DNA from: an uncultured Desulfovibrio sp.
Lineage (GTDB): Bacteria; Desulfobacterota; Desulfovibrionia; Desulfovibrionales; Desulfovibrionaceae
NCBI GenBank assembly: GCA_934546745.1
Contig: CAKTDV010000016.1
Span: forward strand, 5,708-69,707
Direction of reading: 5' to 3'
Length of the DNA: 64,000 nucleotides
Positions 33,804 to 43,245 of this stretch are shown here, piece by piece (positions within the stretch are counted from its first letter, which is position 1; the number at the start of each line of letters is the position of its first letter). The translations under genes were made by a program, and so were the position numbers. The notes beneath the pieces are model-generated. The model did not search any database. It saw only the letters and a list, made by a program, of their open reading frames with translations, and was not told the DNA's origin.

Positions 33804-35098
33804 CCCCCCTGCCACAGAACCGCCCCCATGTGGCCTGCATCCTGCTGTGGTACCCGCTCTTTACCCAACCCTTCATTTTTCAGGAGGTGGAAGGGCTGCG
33901 CGCCCATCTGCCGATCGCTGTCCACAGTCTCTACGGCAGGCATCTGCGCTGCTGCTCCTCGGCCATGCTGGCGGCGGCGCCACGGACAAAAAGGCTCGGC
34001 CCGCGCGCCCTGCCACTGCTGCTGCGGGATGCCGCGCGCCAGTGTTTCCGTTCCCCGCGCCGTTTCTTCCGGCTTTTCCGGCGCTGCCTCTGCCGGCGCT
34101 GGCCCTCGTGGGAAGTTTTTGGCGAAAATCTCTGGGCCTTTTTCGCGGGATGCCATCTGGCCTATCGCTTCCGCGAAGACGGCATGGACTTCATCTATGC
34201 GCCCTGGCCGCGCGGCACGGCAACGGCCGCCCTTGTGGCCTCCGCCTTCAGCGGCATCCCCTTCGCCACTTCCGCGCGCGGCGACAATCTCGAACCCGCG
34301 GATCCGGATCTGGCCTTCAAACTCCGCGGGGCCAGCTTCATTCGCGCCAACAACGCCGCCGACAAAGCGCGCATCGAAGCCCTGCCCGGCGCCCGCGCAA
34401 CGGGAAAAACCCACCTTGTCTACAACAGCCTGACACTGCCCTCCGCCGTCGCGCCCGCCTTCACCTCCTTTCATACGCCGCCACGCCTCTTTGCCATTGG
34501 GCGCTTCGACGTTACCAAAGGATTCGACGTGCTGCTGCGCGCCTGCGCCCTGCTGCGCGACAGGGGCGTCTCTTTCCGGCTTACGCTGGCGGGCGGCGGC
34601 GGCAAGGCCCTCGGCCTCGGCGGCATGGGCGACAGACTGCATATCCTGCGCAGGGATCTGGGGCTGGAAACGCTCGTCACCATGCCGGGCCTTGTCTCCC
34701 ACGACGCCTTGCCCGATCTGCTCCGCGCCCAGGACATCTTTCTCGCGCCCTGCGTCATCGATGCCGCAACAGGTATGCGCGACGGCATTCCCAACACCGT
34801 CATCGAGGCCCTGTCCTTCGGGCTGCCCGTCATCGCCACCACGGTCAATGCGCTGCCGGAAATCGTGCGCCACGAAGAGACAGGACTGGCCGTGCCTCCG
34901 GGAGATCCCGAGGCCTTGGCCGACGCCGTGCAACGCCTCCTGGCGTCGCCCGACGAAGCCCGCCGTCTGGCCTCCGCCGGTTTCCGTCTCGCCCGCGACA
35001 TGTTCTCCCCTGACGCCAATGCCCGCCGTCTGGCCGATCTCTTTCTCCATGCCGGCGACCGCCCAGCGCCCCAAGGAACGCCATCATGTGTGGCATAG
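33794..35098 (+). CDS. Second GT4-family glycosyltransferase
   Basis: The 434-residue protein has the same length and GT4 architecture as the glycosyltransferase at 31514, with which it aligns by eye: ILLWYPLFTQPFIFQEVEGLRA at the N-terminus, then FAIGRFDVTKGFDVLLRA, TLAGGGGKA and DGIPNTVIEALSFGLPVIAT. The pair looks like an old duplication now split by the deacetylase gene, each transferase probably adding a different sugar. A Cys/Arg-rich helical insert lies at about 85-115. It overlaps both neighbours (10 nt upstream, 13 nt downstream). Confidence 0.87.
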   Translation: MALTPLPQNRPHVACILLWYPLFTQPFIFQEVEGLRAHLPIAVHSLYGRHLRCCSSAMLAAAPRTKRLGPRALPLLLRDAARQCFRSPRRFFRLFRRCLCRRWPSWEVFGENLWAFFAGCHLAYRFREDGMDFIYAPWPRGTATAALVASAFSGIPFATSARGDNLEPADPDLAFKLRGASFIRANNAADKARIEALPGARATGKTHLVYNSLTLPSAVAPAFTSFHTPPRLFAIGRFDVTKGFDVLLRACALLRDRGVSFRLTLAGGGGKALGLGGMGDRLHILRRDLGLETLVTMPGLVSHDALPDLLRAQDIFLAPCVIDAATGMRDGIPNTVIEALSFGLPVIATTVNALPEIVRHEETGLAVPPGDPEALADAVQRLLASPDEARRLASAGFRLARDMFSPDANARRLADLFLHAGDRPAPQGTPSCVA

Positions 35099-36990
35099 CC
35101 GGTCTTGTCCTGCTTTCCCCCAGCGACGGAGCGCGTCTGCCCGACGATGCCGCCGCCCATGTCCGCGCCATGCTTGACAGCATGGCCTACCGCGGCCCGG
35201 ACGGCCAGGGCATTCACTGCAACGGCCCGGTCTGTCTCGGCCACCGCCGCCTGTCCATCATCGACCTGGCCGGCGGCGCGCAACCTATGGATAATGGCCG
35301 CCATGTTCTGACATTCAATGGAGAAATCTACAATTACCGGGAATTGCGCGCCCTCCTGGAAGAGGAAGGCTTCCGCTTCCGCACGGCTTCCGATACCGAA
35401 GTCCTGCTGGCCGCCTATGCTCGCTGGGGTACGGACTGCCTTTCCCGACTCGACGGCATGTTCGCCTTCGCGCTCTGGGACGCGCAGCGCCGCCGCCTGT
35501 TCTGCGCCCGTGACCGCTTCGGCAAGAAACCTTTTTTCTACGCGCAAACCCGCGACCTTTTCCTCTTCGCCTCAGAACTGCACGCCCTGGCCCGCGTCCC
35601 CTCGCTGTGCCTGACCCTCTCCCCGGACGCGTTGCCCCGCTTCATGGCCTACGACTATGTTCCCACGCCGGAAACACCCTATGCTGAAGCCCGTTCCCTT
35701 CCTCCCGCGCACGCGCTGCTGCTGGAGGGGGGCGAGCCACGCACGGCGTGTTACTGGGATCTGCCCATGCCGGACGAGACGGATCGCCGATCCGAAGACG
35801 AGTTGTGCGAACGTCTGCGCGCACTCATGTACAAGGCCGTGGAACGGCGCATGATCAGCGACGTGCCTCTTGGTGTGTTCCTGTCCGGCGGCATTGACAG
35901 CAGCATTGTCGCGGGTTGCATGGCCCGTCAGTCCAGCCGCCCCATCGAGACCTTTTCCATCGGTTTTCGCGAGGCCAGCTACGACGAAAGCCGCTTTGCC
36001 CGTATTGTGGCGGAAAAATTCGGCACGACACATCACGAGCAGATCCTCGCGGCCGGGGACTGCGCCGACATCCTGCCCGATATCATCAGCCGCATGGACG
36101 TGCCTCTGGCCGATCCCTCAGCGGCGCCCACCTGGCTGCTTGCCCGCCTTACCCGCCGTCATGTGACCGTGGCTCTCGGCGGCGACGGCGCGGATGAACT
36201 CTGGGCCGGATACGAACACTACATCGGCTTTGATCTCGCCGAACGCTACAACCGCCTGCCCGTCTGGCTGCGGCACGGCGTCATCGAACCCCTGTGCCGC
36301 CTCCTGCCCACAAGCGCGGGCTACATCAATCCCCGCCTGGCCGTACAGACTTTCCTTCACGGAGCACGCAGCCCGGCATGGCAGCGCATCCAAATCATGC
36401 TGGCGTCGCTCATGCCTGATCTCCAGGCCCGTATACTGGCCCATCCCGATCCCGGACTGCTCCGGCCGGAACAGCTCTTCGCGCCCACGCTGCGCCATTA
36501 CAGCCACTGGCCCGAACCCGCAAGTCCGCTGGCCCGCGCTTTCTATGTCTACGTTCACGGATTCATGCTCGACGACATCCTCGTCAAGGTGGATCGCTGT
36601 TCCATGCTTCACTCCCTGGAAGTACGGGCCCCCTTCCTCGATACGGCGCTTGCCGAATTCACCGCGCGCCTGCCTGTGCGGACACGCCTGCACGGCTTCC
36701 GCCGCAAGTACCTGCTCAAGAAAGCCTTTGCCGATCTTCTGCCTCAGGAAATCCTGCGCCGTGGCAAACGCGGCTTTCAAATCCCTGTGGCCGCCTGGCT
36801 GCGGGGCCGTCTCCGTCCCCTCATGGAGGACATGCTCTCCGCCGGACGCCTCCAGCGTCAGGAAATTTTCAATCCCCGCGCCGTCCAGACCCTCATGCGC
36901 CGCCACCTTTCCGGTGAGGCCGATCTGCGCAGACCGCTCTGGAACCTGCTTGTCTGGCAACTCTGGCTCCAGGGCAAACACAGCGGATAG
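35086..36990 (+). CDS. asnB: Glutamine-dependent asparagine synthase-like amidotransferase
   Basis: The 634-residue protein has an Ntn glutaminase domain (catalytic Cys2 in MCGIAGL; SIIDLAGGAQPM and FNGEIYNYRELR segments) and a synthetase domain with the PP-loop LSGGIDSSIVAG at 266-277. This is AsnB architecture. Within glycan loci such proteins often amidate sugars or peptides instead of making bulk asparagine; exosortase-linked polysaccharide loci carry the same combination of GT4, deacetylase and AsnB. The 13-nt overlap with the glycosyltransferase gene ties it to this operon. A pathway role in glycan tailoring is an inference. Confidence 0.9.
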   Translation: MCGIAGLVLLSPSDGARLPDDAAAHVRAMLDSMAYRGPDGQGIHCNGPVCLGHRRLSIIDLAGGAQPMDNGRHVLTFNGEIYNYRELRALLEEEGFRFRTASDTEVLLAAYARWGTDCLSRLDGMFAFALWDAQRRRLFCARDRFGKKPFFYAQTRDLFLFASELHALARVPSLCLTLSPDALPRFMAYDYVPTPETPYAEARSLPPAHALLLEGGEPRTACYWDLPMPDETDRRSEDELCERLRALMYKAVERRMISDVPLGVFLSGGIDSSIVAGCMARQSSRPIETFSIGFREASYDESRFARIVAEKFGTTHHEQILAAGDCADILPDIISRMDVPLADPSAAPTWLLARLTRRHVTVALGGDGADELWAGYEHYIGFDLAERYNRLPVWLRHGVIEPLCRLLPTSAGYINPRLAVQTFLHGARSPAWQRIQIMLASLMPDLQARILAHPDPGLLRPEQLFAPTLRHYSHWPEPASPLARAFYVYVHGFMLDDILVKVDRCSMLHSLEVRAPFLDTALAEFTARLPVRTRLHGFRRKYLLKKAFADLLPQEILRRGKRGFQIPVAAWLRGRLRPLMEDMLSAGRLQRQEIFNPRAVQTLMRRHLSGEADLRRPLWNLLVWQLWLQGKHSG

Positions 36991-37061
36991 TACCCGCTGC
37001 GCGCGGCGCGGAAGCTCTCCATTCTCCCACAGTAACAACGAACGATACCCGCGAGATACGT

Positions 37062-37709
37062 ATGCCTACCGACTATGTCACCAAACTGGAACAACTGGAA
37101 CAGCGCCTGCGGGCCATGCTTTCGTCACACAAGCGCGGCGACTCCCTGGACGCCATGGCCAAACTGTTCGGCCAGATTCAGCAGACGCGGCGTCAGCTTC
37201 TGCTGGAACGCGGCGAGGAAACCGTCATGCCCATTGCCTGGTCGCCGCTCTGGGACGTCTGCACACCCACGCCGCAGATACTCTCCAGCGGACGCCGCCT
37301 CTTCCTGCTGTACCATGCCCACGGCATCACGGGAGAAAATCGTCCCATTGTGGCCGTAACGGAATTCAAGGACTATGAGGCCTACCGTTTTTCCGGATTC
37401 AACAGCGAAATGATTGAAAATCATCCTTACCGGGAACGTGGCCTCGAAGCCTGTGCGGCGCATATCGTCGTCAACTCTCTCTGGATCCGCCGGGAACAGG
37501 GCATCAACGTGGTTCCCCCGCTGCATGACGACTGCTCCTGGGACATATACCGCCACTATTTCCTGACCTTTCCCGACAATCTTTTTGAATGTCTGGCAAA
37601 GGATCACGAGGTCACCATCTTCCCCGGAGACATGGAGGCGGCCATAAGAAGCGTTCAGACGCGGCTGGCGGCCGATGCGCTGGAAGAACTCTCCAGAAAC
37701 GACTCCTGA
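37062..37709 (+). CDS. Hypothetical protein in the glycan operon
   Basis: The 215-residue protein has no signal peptide or membrane helix. It opens with a coiled-coil-like helix (YVTKLEQLEQRLRAMLSSHKRGDSL) and then has a mixed alpha/beta core with WSPLWDVCTPTPQIL, FLLYHAHGITGENRPIV and VVPPLHDDCSWDIYRHYF. I do not recognise a family. It lies 71 bp after asnB on the same strand and is followed by convergent hypF 23 bp later, so it is probably the last gene of the operon that starts at 30090. Confidence 0.7.
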   Translation: MPTDYVTKLEQLEQRLRAMLSSHKRGDSLDAMAKLFGQIQQTRRQLLLERGEETVMPIAWSPLWDVCTPTPQILSSGRRLFLLYHAHGITGENRPIVAVTEFKDYEAYRFSGFNSEMIENHPYRERGLEACAAHIVVNSLWIRREQGINVVPPLHDDCSWDIYRHYFLTFPDNLFECLAKDHEVTIFPGDMEAAIRSVQTRLAADALEELSRNDS

Positions 37710-37732
37710 CAACCGCGCCGCGACGCCCTTCC

Positions 37733-40189
37733 TCAGTTCCGCCCGGCGCGCCAGAGCGCGCGCCCCCAGGCGGCCTGCCCCAGAGAAAGCCCGCCGTCGC
37801 CGGGCGGCACTTCTTCCTGCATCAGCGGCGTCAGACCGCAGGCGCGCAAACAATGCGGCAGGCGGTGGGCCAGCAGCATGTTATTGAGCACGCCGCCGGA
37901 AAGGGCCACATGGGATATGCCCCGCTCGCGCGCCGCAAGGGCGGCCATACGGGCAAAAGCGCCCGCCAGTGTCTCATGCAAACGCCAGGCCGCAAAGGCG
38001 GTATCCCGCCGGGCGTCTTCACGCACACCCTGGAATATCTCAGGCACGGAGAGTTCCAGCAATCCGGAGGGCGTCCGTGCAAGCAGCCCGTCCGGCAGTT
38101 CCGGCAGCCCGGTTTCCGCACGGAGGCAATCGCCTTCATGCGCCATCCTCCAGCGGCCCGCATGGCGCTCCAGCCGCACGGCGGCCTGTCCCTCGTACGT
38201 AATGAGCCCGCACAATTCCAATTCGGCGGAAACGGCATCGAAAAGACGCCCGCAACTGGACGTCTCCGGACAACACACGCCCCGTTCCAGCATCTGCGAC
38301 AACAGCTCCACGGACTGCCGTTCTTCCCGGGGGCAGGCGGACGGTACGCGGGCGGCATCGCCGCAAAGATGGCGGCGCAGGGCAAAGGCAATGCGCCACG
38401 GCGCGCGCACGGCGGCGTCGCCGCCGGGCAGGGGAAAAGGCGACAGACGCCCCAGACGCTCCCATCGGGGCACGGACAAATCCATAAGCAGCAGTTCGCC
38501 GCCCCAGATGCCGCCGTCGTCGCCGAGGCCCGCTCCGTCAAGACAGAGCGCCAGCGCCGGAGAAAAATGCCCGTGTTCGGCCAGCACGGCGGCGGCATGG
38601 GCCGCATGATGCTGCAGACGCCAGAGCCGCACACCTTCGCGGGCGGCCCGGGTCTCGGCGTAGTGTGCCGACAGAAAATCAGGATGCAGATCGCAGACAA
38701 GCGCTCGCGGCCGCGCTTCGAGAAGCCGTTCAAGATGCGCGGCGCATTCCTCGTAACTGGCCAGCACGGCGGGATTTTTCAGATCCCCGATGTGCTGGCT
38801 CACAAAGGCCTCGTTGCCGCGCGTCAGGCACAGGGTCGCCTTGAGTTCGCCGCCGCACCCCAGGATGGGCGGCGTGACGCTATCCCGGAGAAAGACGGGA
38901 CGGGGCACATAGCCGCGCGCGCGGCGGTGGAAAAACGGCGCGGCCCCGCGCGCGGAAGCCCCAGCCTCCTCCGAGGGATGGGGCATGATACCGGCGACGC
39001 TGTCATCCACGCGCACGAGAATATCCCGATCATACAGCAGCCATGCGTCCGCTATGCCCGCGAGACGCCGCAGCGCCTCGCGATTGCCAAGACACAGGGG
39101 CTCGCCTCCCGTATTGGCCGATGTCATGACGAGAAGGGGCGACGCGCCGCCGCACACGCGGGCCAGCTCCCGGAACAGCGCGAGATGCAGCGGCGTATAC
39201 GGAAGCATGAATCCCAGAGAGTCCACATCGGGCGCCACATTGGCGGCCACCTCGACGGCGGTGCCAGACGGACGGCGGGGACACAGCACTATGGGCTTTT
39301 CAGGAGACAGCAGCAGGGCCTCGTGCTCCGGCGTCAGCGCACAGCAACGGCGCACGTCGTCCAGAGAGGCCGCCATCAGGGCAAAGGCCTTGTGCGGCCG
39401 GTGTTTGCGCTCACGCAAACGCGCCACAGCCCCGGCGTCACCGGCGAGGCACGCCAGCTGAAATCCCCCAAGGCCCTTGAGCGCCAGCACCCGCCCCCCG
39501 CTCAGGGCGCGGGCGGCCCGTTCCAGCGCCTTCCGTTCGCGTTCCGGCGTGCGCGGCGCGCCCTCCGGGCCCGCCGCGCGTTTCCCTTCCACGGCGGCAT
39601 CCACGAACCAGACATGCGGCCCGCACCGGGGGCAGGCCACCGGCTGCGCATGGAAACGCCGGTTGCCGGGATCCGCATATTCGGCGGCACAGGTGGGACA
39701 CAGCGGGAAACAGGCCATGCTGGTCGTCGCCCTGTCGTAGGGGATGGAGCGGGTGATGGTATAGCGCGGGCCGCAATTGGTACAATTGATAAAGGGATAG
39801 GCATAGCGGAGATTCTCCGGATCGGCCATCTCGCCGGCACAGTCGTCACAGATGCCAACATCGGGGCTTACCAGAACGCTGTGCCCCGCATGGCCGCGAC
39901 TCGGAAAAATACGGAAATCCGCACGGCCGCTTTCCGGCGCCGCCTCTTCCCCGGAGAGCCCCGTCACACGCGCCAGCGGAGGCAATTCGCCGCACAGGCG
40001 CGACTCGAAACGCGCTACGGCGGCGGCGCTCCCCTGAACATCAATGCGCACCCCGTCGGACGTATTGCCCACACCGCCGCCCAGCCCTTCTTCCCGGGCG
40101 AGGCGATAGACAAAAGGGCGAAAGCCCACGCCCTGAACCTGTCCCACGACTGTCAGCAGACGGCGCACCGTCCGATCTTCTTCCCACAT
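37733..40189 (-). CDS. hypF: Carbamoyltransferase HypF ([NiFe]-hydrogenase maturation)
   Basis: HypF uses carbamoyl phosphate and ATP to make the carbamoyl-adenylate that becomes the cyanide ligands of [NiFe] hydrogenases. The 818-residue protein contains an acylphosphatase-like domain (VGQVQGVGFRPFVYRLA), two zinc-finger sets (CDDC...CTNCGPRYT and CPTC...CPRCGP), a YrdC domain (ALKGLGGFQLACLA through LPYTPLHLALF and VMTSANTGGEPL) and a Kae1-like C-domain (HHAAHAAAVLAEHG, CLDGAGLGDDGGIWGGE, ALSGGVLNNMLL). All are in the normal order. No other hyp gene is in the window. Confidence 0.96.
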   Translation of the reverse strand: MWEEDRTVRRLLTVVGQVQGVGFRPFVYRLAREEGLGGGVGNTSDGVRIDVQGSAAAVARFESRLCGELPPLARVTGLSGEEAAPESGRADFRIFPSRGHAGHSVLVSPDVGICDDCAGEMADPENLRYAYPFINCTNCGPRYTITRSIPYDRATTSMACFPLCPTCAAEYADPGNRRFHAQPVACPRCGPHVWFVDAAVEGKRAAGPEGAPRTPERERKALERAARALSGGRVLALKGLGGFQLACLAGDAGAVARLRERKHRPHKAFALMAASLDDVRRCCALTPEHEALLLSPEKPIVLCPRRPSGTAVEVAANVAPDVDSLGFMLPYTPLHLALFRELARVCGGASPLLVMTSANTGGEPLCLGNREALRRLAGIADAWLLYDRDILVRVDDSVAGIMPHPSEEAGASARGAAPFFHRRARGYVPRPVFLRDSVTPPILGCGGELKATLCLTRGNEAFVSQHIGDLKNPAVLASYEECAAHLERLLEARPRALVCDLHPDFLSAHYAETRAAREGVRLWRLQHHAAHAAAVLAEHGHFSPALALCLDGAGLGDDGGIWGGELLLMDLSVPRWERLGRLSPFPLPGGDAAVRAPWRIAFALRRHLCGDAARVPSACPREERQSVELLSQMLERGVCCPETSSCGRLFDAVSAELELCGLITYEGQAAVRLERHAGRWRMAHEGDCLRAETGLPELPDGLLARTPSGLLELSVPEIFQGVREDARRDTAFAAWRLHETLAGAFARMAALAARERGISHVALSGGVLNNMLLAHRLPHCLRACGLTPLMQEEVPPGDGGLSLGQAAWGRALWRAGRN

Positions 40190-40351
40190 TGTTCCTCCCG
40201 ATCCTGAAGCTGTGTGACGCCGCGGCCTTCCCGGCCATGGCCTCCCTTGCCGGAGCGCGCGCCTTCTGGTACCCTGAAGCCTACCGTTTCAGGCGAGATG
40301 GCGCAACGGCACGTCCTGACAGCATCGGAGATACAACAAAGGGAGAACGCC

Positions 40352-40927
40352 ATGCCTTCAGATCAGACCATCGGCAGCCGTATCCGCGCGTTTCGGACGG
40401 CTCGCGGTCTTTCTCCGGCGGATCTCGCGCAGGCCGCCGGCCTGACGGAAGAGTTCCTGATCAGCCTGGAAAATGATGGGGTCTACCCTGCCATCGGCCC
40501 TCTGCACAAACTGGCCCGATCCCTGGATCTGCGCCTCGGAACCTTTCTCGACGATCAGGTCAGCAGCGATCCCGTTGTCACCCGCGCCGATCGCCACCCC
40601 GGCGGCGACCCTGCCCTGCATCGCGGCCGCATGCCCGCGCCGAGCTACAGCTATCACGCGCTGGGCAAAGGCAAAAGCGATCGCAATATGGAACCGCTGC
40701 TCATCACCATCCAGCCGCCCCCGCCCGACAGGGAACGCAAACCGTCCTCGCATCAGGGAGAGGAATTCATCTACGTTCTGGAAGGCCTGCTCATCGTGGA
40801 GTACGGCCCGGAGCGCTATGAGCTGCACCCGGGCGACACCATTTATTACAACTCCATCGTACCGCATTCCGTCTTTGCCGGCGGCGGCAAGCCCGTATGC
40901 ATTCTTGCCGTCACCTACAATCCCTGA
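40352..40927 (+). CDS. XRE-type HTH regulator with C-terminal cupin
   Basis: The 191-residue protein has an N-terminal helix-turn-helix (IGSRIRAFRTARGLSPADLAQAAG, about 5-60) and a C-terminal cupin (about 115-190) with the metal-site residues in SSHQGEEFIYVLEG and HPGDTIYYNSIVPHSVF. Such regulators usually sense a small metabolite in the cupin. ATG 40352 has an AAAGGGAG site; the frame is open about 46 codons upstream without coding character. It is 12 bp upstream of an acyl-CoA ligase, a pairing that suggests it controls that ligase or senses its substrate. Confidence 0.88.
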   Translation: MPSDQTIGSRIRAFRTARGLSPADLAQAAGLTEEFLISLENDGVYPAIGPLHKLARSLDLRLGTFLDDQVSSDPVVTRADRHPGGDPALHRGRMPAPSYSYHALGKGKSDRNMEPLLITIQPPPPDRERKPSSHQGEEFIYVLEGLLIVEYGPERYELHPGDTIYYNSIVPHSVFAGGGKPVCILAVTYNP

Positions 40928-40939
40928 TGAGAGGCGCTC

Positions 40940-42616
40940 ATGGACGAAAAAGTTCGGCATCGCCAGGCCCTGTTCGAATTGCGGGAAAAAACGCTCGGCC
41001 AGATTCTTGACGAAACGGTGGCCCGCGTGCCGGATCATGACGCCCTCGTCTATGCCGACCGGGGCTATCGCCAGACATGGCGGGAATTTGCCGCTACCGT
41101 GGACGCCTTTGCCAAAGGCCTCATGGCCCTGGGGGTCTCCAGGGGAGAAAAGGTCGCCGTCTGGGCGACCAACGTCCCCTACTGGGTCGCCCTGCAGTTT
41201 GCCACAGCCAAGATCGGGGCCATCCTGATCACGGTCAACACCAATTACCGCGAACACGAGCTGCGCTACCTGCTCAACCATTCGGAATGCGAAACGATTT
41301 TTCTGATTGACACCCTGCGCGATCATGTCTTTGTCGATACGCTCTACGCCATCGCGCCGGAGCTGCGGCGGCAGGGGCGCGGCCGCCTGCGCTGCGCCGC
41401 CCTGCCCCATCTCAGGCGCGTGTGCTATCTTGGGGCGGAAAAATTCCGCGGCATGTACTCCGTCCCGGAAATCCTCTCTCTGGCCGTCATGATCAGCGAC
41501 GAGGCCTACCGCGCCCGTCAGGCCGCGCTTGATCCCTGGGACGTGGTCAACATGCAGTATACCTCCGGCACGACGGGCTTTCCCAAGGGCGTCATGCTTA
41601 CCCACGTGGGCGTAGGGCTCAACGGCTACTGGATCGGGCGCAATATGGGCTTTACCGAGAAGGATCGTCTTTGCCTCTGCGTGCCCCTGTTCCACTGTTT
41701 CGGCTGCGTGCTGGGCGTCATGGCCTGCGTCAATCACGGCGCCTGCATGGTCATTGTCGAAAAGTTCAATCCTCTTGCCGTTCTGGCCGCCGTGGACAGC
41801 GAACGCTGCACGGCGTTGCACGGTGTCCCCACCATGTTTCTTGCGGAACTGGAACACAGGCTCTTCAAGCGTTTCAACGTCTCCAGCCTGCGTACCGGCA
41901 TCATGGCCGGTTCCGTCTGCCCCGAACCGCTCATGCGGCGCGTGGTGGAGGAAATGAACATGAAGGACATCACCATATGTTACGGCCTGACGGAAGGCTC
42001 GCCTGTCATAACACAGTCGGATGTGGACGACCCCCTGCCCCTTCGCTGCGAAACCGTGGGCTGCCCCATGCCAGGCATCGAGGTACGCATCGCCGATCCC
42101 GATACCTGCGAGGAACTGCCGCGCGGACAGACGGGGGAAATCCTCTGCCGTGGCTACAACGTCATGAAAGGCTACTACCGGATGCCCGAGGAAACAGCCC
42201 GCGCCGTCACTCCCGACGGCTGGCTGCACTCCGGCGATCTGGGCGTCATGGACGAGAGAGGCTACGTTCGCGTGACAGGCCGCATCAAGGACATGATCAT
42301 CAGGGGAGGGGAGAACGTCTATCCGCGGGAAGTGGAGGAATTCCTCATGGGCATGCCCGGCGTCATGGACGTGCAGGTGGTGGCCGTCCCCAGCCGCAAA
42401 TACGGCGAAGAGGTCGCGGCATTCATCCTTCCCCGCGGGGACGCCGCCGTCGCCCCGGAGGATGTCCGCGCCTTCTGCCGCGGACAAATCGCCTGGTACA
42501 AGATCCCCCGCCATATCGCCGTGGTAAAGGCCTTTCCCCTGACGGCGAGCGGCAAAATCCAGAAATTCCGTCTTCGTGAAATGGCCGCCGAACGGTGGCC
42601 GGAGCTGATGAAATAA
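40940..42616 (+). CDS. AMP-forming acyl-CoA synthetase
   Basis: The 558-residue protein is an ANL-superfamily ligase that adenylates a carboxylic acid and forms its CoA thioester. Motifs are YTSGTTGFPKGVML at 207-220, YGLTEGSPV, the GWLHSGDLG aspartate and the C-terminal Lys in LTASGKIQKFRLRE. Residues VFHCFGCVLG-type and NHGACMVIVEKF around the acyl pocket resemble medium- or long-chain fatty-acid ligases (FadD/fatty-acyl-CoA synthetase type). It is co-transcribed with the HTH-cupin regulator. It could also supply acyl chains to the neighbouring PKS-like or NRPS systems, which is a conjecture. Confidence 0.9.
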   Translation: MDEKVRHRQALFELREKTLGQILDETVARVPDHDALVYADRGYRQTWREFAATVDAFAKGLMALGVSRGEKVAVWATNVPYWVALQFATAKIGAILITVNTNYREHELRYLLNHSECETIFLIDTLRDHVFVDTLYAIAPELRRQGRGRLRCAALPHLRRVCYLGAEKFRGMYSVPEILSLAVMISDEAYRARQAALDPWDVVNMQYTSGTTGFPKGVMLTHVGVGLNGYWIGRNMGFTEKDRLCLCVPLFHCFGCVLGVMACVNHGACMVIVEKFNPLAVLAAVDSERCTALHGVPTMFLAELEHRLFKRFNVSSLRTGIMAGSVCPEPLMRRVVEEMNMKDITICYGLTEGSPVITQSDVDDPLPLRCETVGCPMPGIEVRIADPDTCEELPRGQTGEILCRGYNVMKGYYRMPEETARAVTPDGWLHSGDLGVMDERGYVRVTGRIKDMIIRGGENVYPREVEEFLMGMPGVMDVQVVAVPSRKYGEEVAAFILPRGDAAVAPEDVRAFCRGQIAWYKIPRHIAVVKAFPLTASGKIQKFRLREMAAERWPELMK

Positions 42617-42629
42617 CAAGGCGTCTTCC

Positions 42630-43199
42630 ATGCTCAAACCTTTTTATCAAGGAAAACTCGACACCTTCTGCGCCATCTATGCCGTCCTGAACGCCCTGCG
42701 CCTGACCCACGGCATCCGCACGCTCAAGGCGCGCGACATTCTCAACGAGACGCTGATGGCGCTGGCCGCCAATCCCGGCGCGCTGCGCGCCGTGCTGACG
42801 CAGGAAACCGACTACCTTCAGCTGGTGGACGGCATCCTGCGGGCCCAGGCGCGCAAGTTTCCGCTGGAAGTGCACGCCCCGTGGGAGGACGGCGCGCATC
42901 CCGATGAAAACGAGTTCTGGACCACCTGCCGGGCCTGGCTCGACGGCGGCGGCAAACGCGCCGCCATCTTCCGTTTTCTGCGGCATATGACGCCCGCCGG
43001 GCCCGCCCTGAACCGCCACTGGACCGTGGCCGATCGCATCAATGACAGTGTGCTGCATCTTTTTGACTGCAGCCATGACGCCGAAGCCATTCTGAACGTC
43101 CATCGCGTGGAATTTGCCACCGATCCCGCCAGGATAGCTACCGGCCGCCTGCTGCTTATCGAGCCACGTACCGTCCGTCTCGTCCGTCTGCCGTTCTAG
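42630..43199 (+). CDS. Papain/C39-like hypothetical protein
   Basis: The 189-residue protein has a likely catalytic Cys14 in GKLDTFCAIYAVLNAL, a pattern like the start of C39-type cysteine peptidases, and a later His in NRHWTVADRIND with an Asp in LHLFDCSHD. No signal peptide or transport domain is present. C39-like folds include peptidases of double-glycine leaders and inactive relatives; no leader peptide gene is visible. It follows the acyl-CoA ligase by 13 bp and probably shares its transcript. Confidence 0.6.
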   Translation: MLKPFYQGKLDTFCAIYAVLNALRLTHGIRTLKARDILNETLMALAANPGALRAVLTQETDYLQLVDGILRAQARKFPLEVHAPWEDGAHPDENEFWTTCRAWLDGGGKRAAIFRFLRHMTPAGPALNRHWTVADRINDSVLHLFDCSHDAEAILNVHRVEFATDPARIATGRLLLIEPRTVRLVRLPF

Positions 43200-43245
43200 A
43201 GGGCTTCGCATGGCGAATGCGGCCGCTCCGTCGGACGCCGCGCCC

